From an uncultured Bacilli bacterium (GTDB lineage: Bacteria > Bacillota_I > Bacilli_A > RF39 > UBA660): a stretch of 9,534 nucleotides of DNA. Of the stretch, positions 1 through 5,513 are shown piece by piece; position 1 is the stretch's first letter, and the number at the start of each line of letters is the position of its first letter. The notes beneath the pieces are model-generated. The model saw nothing but the letters and a program-made list of their open reading frames with translations. It was not told the DNA's origin and did not search any database. Made by a program: the position numbers and the translations under genes. The DNA lies in assembly GCA_947584105.1 (NCBI GenBank), contig CANPWK010000041.1, forward strand, positions 1-9,534. Reading direction: 5' to 3'.

Positions 1-28
1 TTGTATTTTTTTTTTTTTTTGATAAAAT
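1..28 (+). promoter_or_regulatory. Possible promoter of the surface-protein gene, with a T-run spacer
   Basis: A TTGTAT (1-6) that matches the -35 consensus only in its first three bases is followed 16 bases later by TAAAAT (23-28), which matches the -10 consensus at five of six positions. The expected start of transcription near base 35 would leave a leader of about 16 bases containing the ribosome binding site AAGGAG (38-43). The -35 is weak, and the window begins here, so the T-run could instead be the tail of a terminator of an upstream gene. The promoter assignment is an inference. Confidence 0.35.
6..20 (+). repeat. Homopolymer run of 15 T
   Basis: Fifteen consecutive T residues lie 30 bases upstream of the start codon of the surface-protein gene and fill nearly the whole spacer between the candidate -35 and -10 boxes. 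Runs of this length slip easily during replication, so spacer length could vary between cells. It may equally be the end of an upstream terminator. Confidence 0.9.
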
Positions 29-50
29 TAAGATAGGAAGGAGATGTAAA

Positions 51-1754
51 ATGAAACGAAATATATTATTTTTAATATTTATACTTGTCTTTGGATTTAT
101 TATTATACCTAATGTGTATGCACAGGATGATGGAGTTTCTAAAGTAACTATTATACATAATGGAGAAAGTAAAGACTATAATAATATTAAGACTGCTTTA
201 GATGCTTTACAAGATGGTGATACCATTAAATTTTTAACAGATATAGTTAGTAAGAATTATGGAACAGATGAAATAAATAAAACAGTAACAATTGCTAAAA
301 ATGTCACTGTTGATTTTAATAATCAAAAAATTGGTTTACCATTTGTAGTAGACAAAAATAAAACTGTTACTTTTATAACAGGACCTAAAGAAATAACTAT
401 CGATAATAAGCCAGTTATTACTCTTGAAGATGGAGCAAAAGCTATAATTAATGGTGGAACTTATAAAAGACTTTCATATGCACCACCAATGGTTTTAACT
501 AAATCAAATTCAAAATTGGAAGTTAACAATGTTACATTAGAATTTTCTAAAGTTTTTACGATAGATGGAAGTAATTCGAAAATAGATATTAACAATTCAA
601 ATATCAAGGGTAATATAAATGGCTTTATAGTAACTAAAGAAGCTATTGGAAATACTGTTAATATTACAGGTGGAACATTTAAGGGTAGTTATGGAATTCT
701 TTCTATGGATGCAGGAGCTAAAAATAATACATTCAATTTCAATAACGTAGAAGAACTTAGAGATGATTTAGAGATTAAAGGTGAAAATAATACTGTAAAT
801 TATGTTGATACTGTTCAACTTGGCGCTAGTTCTGATTATGCAGTTAGTGTATTTGGTACAAATAATAAATTTACAGTTGGAGGTAAAAGTTCTCTAAAAG
901 CTGGGCTTGGTGCTATTTATACTAATAGTGATACAGCTACTGTTATTATTAACGGTGGTACATTTGGTACTGAAAAAGAAAGAACCGGAGGCAATAGATT
1001 AACTCCAGTAATTCTTTCAAGAGGTGCTAAAGAAATTACAATAAATGATGGTACTATTACAGGTCAAGTAGGTATTGTAGCTTTGAAAGGCAATATTAAC
1101 ATTAATGGTGGTACTATTACAGCTACTAATACAAATAAGGATTTTCATACTATACACTTTACATACCAAGAGTCTTATAATGATGATACATATAAAGATT
1201 TTGGTGAAGATATTGATTTTTATGGTGCAGCTATAATTGCTGATGGAAATGACACTAATATAAATATTAAAAGTGGATTATTTAATGCTACTACTGATGA
1301 GTCAATTGTAACTACTGATGAAAAGGCTAATTATTCAGTAAGTGGTGGTATATATAACAAACCTTTTAACGAAGAATTTGTTGTACCAAACGAAGTAGAA
1401 TTAAAAATTAATGATAAAGATTTATGGTATGTTGGAAAAGATGCCAAAAATGCTGTAAATGAGGCAAAAAAGAATAGTAACAATAAAATAGAAGTTCTAC
1501 AAGGCGATTTAACTATAGAAAATGCAGCTGTTGGCTTAAAAGTTAAAAATTCTGGAAAGGGCAGTGTAGTAGTTAACGGACAAACAGTAGAAACAGGAAA
1601 AGAAATAAGTGCAAAAGAATCTCCTGTTAAAGAAATTACAGCTACTACTGAAAATCCAAATACTTATGATAATATATTATTATTAATTGTAATAATGGTT
1701 ATAAGTGCATTAGGATTTGCATTTGTTACTAAAAAATTACATTCAAAAATATAA
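51..1754 (+). CDS. Secreted, C-terminally anchored beta-helix surface protein
   Basis: The 567-residue product starts with a signal peptide: a basic MKRN, a hydrophobic stretch at about 5-20 and a likely cleavage after VYA (residue 24). The body is rich in short Asn/Gly/Thr repeats of the type INGGT, ITGGTF, INDGT and VSGGIY, spaced about 25-60 residues apart. This is the usual signature of a right-handed parallel beta-helix of the pectate-lyase-like superfamily. No catalytic residues can be named, so an adhesin or carbohydrate-binding role is an inference. The C-terminus has NPNTYD (535-540), a hydrophobic helix (about 542-559) and a basic tail, laid out like a sortase sorting signal although it is not LPXTG. 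The start is supported by AAGGAG seven bases upstream. The gene appears monocistronic, ending at a terminator 17 bases after the stop. Confidence 0.85.
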   Translation: MKRNILFLIFILVFGFIIIPNVYAQDDGVSKVTIIHNGESKDYNNIKTALDALQDGDTIKFLTDIVSKNYGTDEINKTVTIAKNVTVDFNNQKIGLPFVVDKNKTVTFITGPKEITIDNKPVITLEDGAKAIINGGTYKRLSYAPPMVLTKSNSKLEVNNVTLEFSKVFTIDGSNSKIDINNSNIKGNINGFIVTKEAIGNTVNITGGTFKGSYGILSMDAGAKNNTFNFNNVEELRDDLEIKGENNTVNYVDTVQLGASSDYAVSVFGTNNKFTVGGKSSLKAGLGAIYTNSDTATVIINGGTFGTEKERTGGNRLTPVILSRGAKEITINDGTITGQVGIVALKGNININGGTITATNTNKDFHTIHFTYQESYNDDTYKDFGEDIDFYGAAIIADGNDTNINIKSGLFNATTDESIVTTDEKANYSVSGGIYNKPFNEEFVVPNEVELKINDKDLWYVGKDAKNAVNEAKKNSNNKIEVLQGDLTIENAAVGLKVKNSGKGSVVVNGQTVETGKEISAKESPVKEITATTENPNTYDNILLLIVIMVISALGFAFVTKKLHSKI

Positions 1755-1770
1755 ATATTTAAATGATATT

Positions 1771-1803
1771 AACAAATAGGTATTCTTACTTATTTGTTTT
1801 TTT
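1771..1803 (+). terminator. Intrinsic terminator of the surface-protein gene
   Basis: AACAAATAGG (1771-1780) pairs with CTTATTTGTT (1789-1798), including one G-U pair, around an 8-base loop, and the second arm runs into seven T. It lies 17 bases after the stop codon and separates the surface-protein gene from the holin pair. The stretch between it and the next gene (1804-1957) holds no convincing promoter or gene. Confidence 0.8.
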
Positions 1804-1957
1804 ATCTGCAATAGTATCTATGTCATATGGAGTTTATCATTATATTTAATTATTTTATATATTAGTGTTAATTATTAATATAAACATTATAGTTATGAAA
1901 TATTATTTATCATAAATTAAAATAAAGATAATTATTTTATTTGAAAGAGGGCGAAAC

Positions 1958-2314
1958 ATGGAAAATATATCTATTGGCCAAATAGCCGGAATTATCTCCC
2001 TTATAAGCGTTTTCATTGGAGCTATTGCATCTGTAATTGCATTCTATAAATCATTTATATCTAAAATTTTAAAACCAATAGATCAAAAGATAAATCATTT
2101 AGAAAAAATTTCTGTAAAAGGTAGAAATAATATTGAATTAGAATTAATTAAAATAATTTTAGTTAATTTTATAAATGATACAGAAAACGGAATTAACAAA
2201 TCTCAAATACAAAAACAAAATGCATATGAACTATATGATAGATATTTGCTACTGGGTGGTAATTCATATATACACGATAAATTTGAAAAATTGATAAAGG
2301 AGGGGAAAATTTAA
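1958..2314 (+). CDS. Small membrane protein of a phage-type lysis module
   Basis: This 118-residue protein has one N-terminal membrane helix (about 9-30), then a basic, charged region, and ends with a segment containing YELYDRYLLLGGNSYIHDKF (90-109). From memory, this last arrangement resembles small proteins encoded directly before holins in Firmicutes phages, but I cannot name the family with certainty. The start has AAAGAGG seven bases upstream. Its stop codon is followed immediately by the ATG of the holin gene, so the two are translationally coupled. The likely role is accessory to host lysis; the biochemical function is unknown. No other phage gene is in the window, so this is either a prophage remnant or a domesticated pair. 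Confidence 0.6.
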   Translation: MENISIGQIAGIISLISVFIGAIASVIAFYKSFISKILKPIDQKINHLEKISVKGRNNIELELIKIILVNFINDTENGINKSQIQKQNAYELYDRYLLLGGNSYIHDKFEKLIKEGKI

Positions 2315-2569
2315 ATGGATGTAACCTATGTTTTAGTAGTCGCACTAGTAACATATATATTAGGTGTATTTACTAAATTAAAATGGGATAGAATACCCAA
2401 TAAATATATTCCTATTCAAAATTTAATAATTGCTATTATTAGTACAATTATATGCTTTTTTACAAAAATAGAAACTAATTTGATACAAGCATTTGTACTT
2501 TGTTTGATGTCTACTATGGGGGCTGGAGGAATTGCAGATTTGATGAGTATATTAAAAAATAGTGATTGA
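2315..2569 (+). CDS. Phage-type holin family protein
   Basis: The 84-residue product has three hydrophobic segments at about 3-20, 32-48 and 54-75, a short basic linker after the first (KLKWDR) and a small, Gly-rich third segment (MSTMGAGGIADLM). Size, helix number, the KYIPIQN segment before helix two and the Gly-rich third helix fit class I phage holins, small membrane proteins that form lesions letting an endolysin reach the peptidoglycan. The start has a strong AAAGGAGG (2297-2304) ten bases upstream, inside the end of the preceding gene, and there is no gap between the two genes. No endolysin follows; instead a terminator starts 9 bases after the stop. Assignment to a particular holin family is not certain. 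Confidence 0.65.
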   Translation: MDVTYVLVVALVTYILGVFTKLKWDRIPNKYIPIQNLIIAIISTIICFFTKIETNLIQAFVLCLMSTMGAGGIADLMSILKNSD

Positions 2570-2577
2570 CTTTAGTT

Positions 2578-2603
2578 AAAAAAGCTTTTAAGGAAGCTTT
2601 TTT
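2578..2603 (+). terminator. Intrinsic terminator after the holin gene
   Basis: AAAAAAGCTT (2578-2587) and AAGCTTTTTT (2594-2603) form a perfect 10-bp stem with a 6-base loop, the second arm ending in six T. It closes the two-gene holin unit. The A-run of the first arm would also let it work on the opposite strand. Confidence 0.8.
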
Positions 2604-2690
2604 ATTTAGTACTTTTTAATTTCTAAATTGTAGATTATATTTTTAAGTATATTTTTTACTATAATTAAATATATTAAATTTAAAAAATAT

Positions 2691-2847
2691 CTAAGTGTTT
2701 TAACACCTAGAGAAAAGGAGATTATTATAGCAAGATATGGACTTGGTGATAATGATGAAATAACGCAAACATAAATAGCAAAAAACTTAATATTTCAAGA
2801 AGTTATGTAAAAAAAGAGCTCTTACTAAAATACTTAGAGAGCTCTTA
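2691..2847 (+). pseudogene. Decayed C-terminal fragment of a sporulation sigma factor (SigK/SigE-like region 4)
   Basis: Translation at 2691-2771 gives LSVLTPREKEIIIARYGL followed by GDNDEITQT, clearly region 4.1 of a SigE/SigK-class sigma factor. The next codon is TAA (2772-2774) where the family has Glu; IAKNL follows in the same frame (2775-2789). The rest of the helix-turn-helix continues in a second frame as ISRSYV (2792-2809) after loss of about one base, and in a third frame as RALTKILREL (2815-2844) after loss of about ten bases, which removes the usual SRIEK. No recognisable regions 2-3 lie upstream and there is no start codon or ribosome binding site. Three independent lesions make this a genuine pseudogene rather than a read error. 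SYV followed by RAL suits SigK better than SigE, but the choice is a judgement from remembered family sequences. Confidence 0.82.
2809..2846 (-). terminator. Intrinsic terminator of the 300-residue gene, built from the sigma remnant
   Basis: On the minus strand a perfect 9-bp stem (AAGAGCTCT at 2846-2838 with AGAGCTCTT at 2822-2814) closes a 15-base loop, and the second arm runs into seven T (2815-2809). It starts about 30 bases after the stop of the 300-residue gene. On the plus strand no T-run follows, so the orientation is clear. The same bases encode the RALTKILREL part of the sigma pseudogene. Confidence 0.8.
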
Positions 2848-2875
2848 AAAAACAATAAAAAATGTTTATTCTTTA

Positions 2876-3778
2876 TTATTTTTGAATTCCTTCTTCTTTA
2901 TACAAACTTCCACCTTCTATATCCATATCCATGTCAGTTGGTACCTTTAAAACAAAATCAGCAATTTCTAAAGGTAGCTTATCTGCTGTTGTTTCAAACA
3001 TTCCAACAGTATATATAGATTCTTTAGTGACTTTATTTACTCCTTTTAAATTATTAACCATATTTATATTACATATTTTAGGTATATAGTATTTTACATA
3101 GTATTTATCATTTTCTTTTTCTATTTCAATACTTAATGCATGTCCCACATCTCTTACCATCATTATTACTTTATCATCTTTTAAAGAAATTATTTCAACA
3201 TAATCAGTATTTAAATTTTCTGGAAAAGATAAAAATATTTTATTGGATATTTCGTTTTGAGTACCATATAGAGTTATATTATTTCCTTCATTATTTTGTT
3301 TTCTTGCAAGTACTGGTAAATTTCTATAATTATTTTTATTATTAATAATCGTTTGATGGACTACATGAAGTATCTCATTTAGTGATTTAGCTTCACTTAA
3401 AGCTACTCCCCATCCACCATCACCAAAACAATTTTCACCTACTTTATTTACTAAATCTTCACGCATATTAACAAAACAAATATCATAAAAATGTTTTAAT
3501 TTATTAAAGTCATACCTCCTTTTAATTAATTCATCTTTATATGCACTTATAAGATTTTTAAAATATTTTTTATCAGACTCTAAAAAATCAAATTTATCTA
3601 AAATAGTTCCTATATAGTATTCTATATCACTGAGTGCTTTAAAAAGAGATTCACTATATTCTATTAGAGTTTCTTTACTATATCTATACTCTTCCTTAGG
3701 ATAAGTAGAGTGTAATATATTTTTCACCTCCATATCATATTTAAAAAACTTTTCCATATTATCTAAATTTTTATCCAT
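2876..3778 (-). CDS. Unrecognised 300-residue cytoplasmic protein
   Basis: I do not recognise this family. There is no signal peptide or membrane segment. The first 110 residues are charged and look mostly helical (for example around 36-60 and 70-105). A short Gly-rich segment, GDGGWGVALSEAKSLNEI (119-136), follows, and the last 130 residues alternate as expected for beta-strands (VEIISLK, DKVIMMVRD, YYVKYYIPK). The protein ends with an acidic, Met/Asp-rich stretch (281-289). Start choice: the first ATG has GGTGAT three bases upstream; a second in-frame Met at residue 8 has no such site. It has its own near-consensus promoter and terminator and so is a single-gene unit. Reading frame, promoter and terminator together support a real gene; function is unknown. 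Confidence 0.75.
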   Translation of the reverse strand: MDKNLDNMEKFFKYDMEVKNILHSTYPKEEYRYSKETLIEYSESLFKALSDIEYYIGTILDKFDFLESDKKYFKNLISAYKDELIKRRYDFNKLKHFYDICFVNMREDLVNKVGENCFGDGGWGVALSEAKSLNEILHVVHQTIINNKNNYRNLPVLARKQNNEGNNITLYGTQNEISNKIFLSFPENLNTDYVEIISLKDDKVIMMVRDVGHALSIEIEKENDKYYVKYYIPKICNINMVNNLKGVNKVTKESIYTVGMFETTADKLPLEIADFVLKVPTDMDMDIEGGSLYKEEGIQK

Positions 3779-3793
3779 ACTATCACCATAATA

Positions 3794-3822
3794 ATTATAC
3801 TAAATTATTTGTTATCTATCAA
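3794..3822 (-). promoter_or_regulatory. SigA-type promoter of the 300-residue gene
   Basis: On the minus strand TTGATA (3822-3817, five of six consensus bases), a 17-base spacer and a perfect TATAAT (3799-3794) precede the gene. Transcription should start near 3787, giving an unusually short leader of about nine bases that begins at the GGTGAT ribosome binding site. Confidence 0.75.
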
Positions 3823-3975
3823 ATATTTATCAAGTAAACTTATTAACTTTTCTTTAGTTTCATCAAGAATCAGTGTAGCTGTTTCCACCAATTCTAAAAA
3901 TGCTTTTAATATTTCCTCCAACTTTTTAATATAAAATTGTTTAAAGATAAAATCAGATACAATTTTTTTCCTTTT
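3805..3975 (-). other. Open fragment of 56 codons, possible gene remnant
   Basis: On the minus strand 56 stop-free codons end with TAA (3807-3805). The peptide is strongly protein-like, charged and amphipathic (for example KKLEEILKAFLELVETATL), but contains no ATG. A TTG at 3921 would give 38 residues and has no ribosome binding site before it; a GGAGG does occur just downstream, in the wrong place for it. The fragment overlaps the promoter of the 300-residue gene. It could be the tail of a decayed gene, or a chance opening. Nothing identifies its family. Confidence 0.3.
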
Positions 3976-3983
3976 CTAAAAAT

Positions 3984-4058
3984 AATTTAAAATAATTAAA
4001 ATTAATGAAGATCATTTTAAACCATTTTAAAAAAAGTTGTGATTAAAATAAAAGTTGA
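3984..4058 (+). repeat. 75-bp direct repeat, copy 1
   Basis: This stretch matches 5276-5350 base for base except for three differences at aligned bases 22-25 of the repeat. The first half contains an imperfect inverted repeat: TTTAAAATAATTAAAAT pairs with ATTTTAAACCATTTTAAA around an 11-base loop, and all the differences between copies fall in or at that loop. The stem is A-T only. Copy 1 lies about 120 bp after the 3' end of the nucleosidase-like gene. Nature unknown: a small non-coding element, a miniature mobile unit or the ends of a mobilised segment. Confidence 0.85.
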
Positions 4059-4083
4059 TCTACTTTCATTAGTTACCAATAAA

Positions 4084-4179
4084 TTAAAGGTCTAAAACAT
4101 CCAACATTTCTATAACTTTATCACCAATTTCATGATTATTGTGAGTATAATCATTTGTGTTTTTACATCCGTATGTCAA
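4084..4179 (-). other. Short open fragment after the nucleosidase gene, possible gene tail
   Basis: Directly after the nucleosidase gene, in another frame, the minus strand reads YGCKNTNDYTHNNHEIGDKV followed by IEMLDVLDL and a TAA (4086-4084). The sequence looks like the C-terminus of a real protein, with Cys, His, Asp and Gly residues unlike random A+T-rich translation. A TTG (4179-4177) overlaps the TGA of the nucleosidase gene but has no clear ribosome binding site. I favour a remnant of a lost gene over a translated peptide; I could not assign a family. An 8-bp perfect hairpin (4132-4154) lies inside it. Confidence 0.3.
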
Positions 4180-4895
4180 TTTATATTTTTTGTTATTTCA
4201 TCTATTATTTCTAAACACAATTTTTGTGCTTTTAATGAAGTTGTTGGATCATAGCTTTGATTTAATAATTCATTATTTGATATAACTCTAATTGATATAA
4301 TAGGTATATTCATTGAATTAGAAGCAATATATGAACCTGCTACCTCCATACATTCACACAATACATTATAGTTTTTATTATTTGATATTATATCTTTATT
4401 AGTTTTTGTCCATACATCTCCGCTACCTATTTTTCCATATATTACATTATAATTATTAATAACATTTAGTTTTTTTATTTTATTTAATAAATCTTTATCG
4501 GTTTTATATGATATAAATTCATTATCAATTGATAAATAACCATCGTTTTTCCAAGGATTAATGGGATCTGTCTCTTTATATTTTGACATAGAAAATTGTG
4601 ATAGATAATAGACATCTTCAGCAATTACTATATCTTCTTTATTTATTTTTTTATTACAAGCGCCCGCTGTTCCTTGATTAATTATAAATAATGGATTATA
4701 TTTAGTTATTGCTAAAACGGTAGCAATGGAACTTGTTATTTCTCCTATTTTTGTTTTACTTATAATTACAGGATAATTATTATATGAGCCTTCATAAAAA
4801 ATAAAATTATTATATTCTATTTTTTTAGGTTTTATAGCATCTATTAAATAATCTATCTCTGAATATAAAGCTCCTTGTATTATTATTGGTTTCAT
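4176..4895 (-). CDS. MTA/SAH nucleosidase family protein (PNP/UDP phosphorylase superfamily)
   Basis: The 239-residue length and motif order fit MtnN (Pfs), which hydrolyses 5'-methylthioadenosine and S-adenosylhomocysteine to adenine and a thio-sugar in methionine salvage and methyl-cycle clearance. Visible landmarks are the N-terminal strand with SEID (Glu13, at the place of the catalytic Glu12 of E. coli), KIGEITSSIATVLAI (49-63), INQGTAGA (72-79), IGSGD (156-160) and the base/ribose-binding MEVAG (183-187, Glu184). In RVISNNEL (203-210), Asn207 stands where E. coli MtnN has catalytic Asp197. Asparagine at this place is known from trimeric purine nucleoside phosphorylases that prefer 6-oxopurines, so the substrate may differ. 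AAAGGTGGG lies 6 bases before the ATG; a weak promoter (TTGATA 4954-4949, 18 bases, TAATAT 4930-4925) precedes it. No clear terminator or operon partner is seen. Confidence 0.8.
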   Translation of the reverse strand: MKPIIIQGALYSEIDYLIDAIKPKKIEYNNFIFYEGSYNNYPVIISKTKIGEITSSIATVLAITKYNPLFIINQGTAGACNKKINKEDIVIAEDVYYLSQFSMSKYKETDPINPWKNDGYLSIDNEFISYKTDKDLLNKIKKLNVINNYNVIYGKIGSGDVWTKTNKDIISNNKNYNVLCECMEVAGSYIASNSMNIPIISIRVISNNELLNQSYDPTTSLKAQKLCLEIIDEITKNIN

Positions 4896-5231
4896 AATTT
4901 ACCCACCTTTCAATTGATTTATATATATTACTTAATATATACAGTGTTTATCAATCCCTATTATATCTAATGCTATAGTTAATTCCTCATTTTTCATGGA
5001 AAATCTAAATTTATGATTAAGTGATATTACATTTAAGAAAAAGTAATTTCACATCTATTTTTTTATACGACAGTTATCTTCTATATTTAAATCTCTCTTT
5101 TAATTGGATTTATTATATCATATATAATACTAGTTAGCAAGTTAATAAAATTGTTGATTATTATTTAACTAATATAAAAAATTTTAATTTTAAAAAATAG
5201 TATTTTGGGGGAAGTGGATTTTTATATCCAG
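4896..5231. other. Gene-poor stretch with one short open fragment
   Basis: No convincing gene is present. On the minus strand 5048-4932 is stop-free for 38 codons; it includes an ATG at 4997 that would give a 21-residue peptide beginning MKNEELTIALDIIGIDKH, without a ribosome binding site. Its composition is protein-like, so it may be another decayed gene end. The part near 4920-4955 serves as the leader and possible promoter of the nucleosidase-like gene. The rest is plain A+T-rich DNA. Confidence 0.4.
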
Positions 5232-5260
5232 TTGAGCATTAGGACATCAAAGGGTATAAT
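5232..5260 (+). promoter_or_regulatory. SigA-type promoter reading into repeat copy 2
   Basis: On the plus strand TTGAGC (5232-5237, four of six bases), a 17-base spacer and a perfect TATAAT (5255-5260) form a good promoter, yet no plus-strand gene follows. Transcription would start near 5267, cross the whole repeat copy 2 and then run antisense into the tRNA-Arg gene unless stopped by the hairpin at 5395-5412. It could drive a small RNA. Confidence 0.5.
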
Positions 5261-5275
5261 AATATTAATGACTTT

Positions 5276-5350
5276 AATTTAAAATAATTAAAATTAGTTG
5301 AGATCATTTTAAACCATTTTAAAAAAAGTTGTGATTAAAATAAAAGTTGA
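5276..5350 (+). repeat. 75-bp direct repeat, copy 2
   Basis: Second copy of the element at 3984-4058, same orientation, 72 of 75 bases identical. The differences (GTTG in place of ATGA) lie at the loop of the internal imperfect hairpin, so the stem is preserved. It begins 15 bases after a good plus-strand -10 box and ends about 70 bp beyond the 3' end of the tRNA-Arg gene. The two copies enclose the nucleosidase-like gene. Confidence 0.85.
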
Positions 5351-5387
5351 CTATATTTTAAGGTGAATAAATTCCTTAAAAAGCATT

Positions 5388-5412
5388 AAAAAAAAACTTG
5401 CATTAGCAAGTT
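5388..5412 (-). terminator. Intrinsic terminator of tRNA-Arg
   Basis: On the minus strand AACTTGC (5412-5406) and GCAAGTT (5401-5395) form a 7-bp stem with the 4-base loop TAAT, followed by a run of nine T counting the end of the arm (5396-5388). It starts about ten bases after the CCA end of the tRNA. Confidence 0.85.
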
Positions 5413-5421
5413 ATTATCTTA

Positions 5422-5498
5422 TGGTGTCCCAGAAGGGATTCGAACCCCTGACACTCGCCTTAGAAGGGCGATGCTCTATCCAGCTGAGCTACTGAGAC
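5422..5498 (-). tRNA. tRNA-Arg(UCU), CCA encoded
   Basis: A full cloverleaf can be read on the minus strand. The acceptor stem GTCTCAG pairs with CTGGGAC with one G-U pair. The D arm is GCTC/GAGC, and the anticodon stem TCGCC/GGCGA closes the loop CTTCTAA, with anticodon TCT at 5464-5462. The T arm is AGGGG TTCGAAT CCCTT. Discriminator A (5425) is followed by an encoded CCA (5424-5422). It reads AGA codons, the main arginine codon expected in so A+T-rich a genome. It stands alone with its own promoter and terminator, between gerM and gene-poor DNA. Confidence 0.97.
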
Positions 5499-5513
5499 AT
5501 CTGAACAATAAAA

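Noticed and set aside
1763..1849. A 28-codon plus-strand frame for a small hydrophobic peptide (MILTNRYSYLFVFLSAIVSM start)
   Set aside because: There is no ribosome binding site, and the terminator of the surface-protein gene lies inside it. A membrane-like peptide is easy to get by chance in such A+T-rich DNA.
2691..2847. Sigma fragment as an intact gene with sequencing errors
   Set aside because: It needs three separate corrections, one of about ten bases, and the rest of the protein upstream is missing along with any start site.
3136..3345. Plus-strand open frame of 69 codons
   Set aside because: It lies antisense inside the 300-residue gene, is rich in Leu/Tyr/Phe as expected from the reverse of A+T-rich coding DNA, and has no ribosome binding site.
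4132..4154. Perfect 8-bp hairpin ATGATTAT/ATAATCAT as a terminator of the nucleosidase-like gene
   Set aside because: On the minus strand it is not followed by a T-run. The T-rich side faces the plus strand, where no gene needs ending.
5276..5498. Repeat copy 2 as an attachment site made from the tRNA-Arg 3' end
   Set aside because: The repeat shares no sequence with the tRNA and ends about 70 bp away from it, and no integrase is present.
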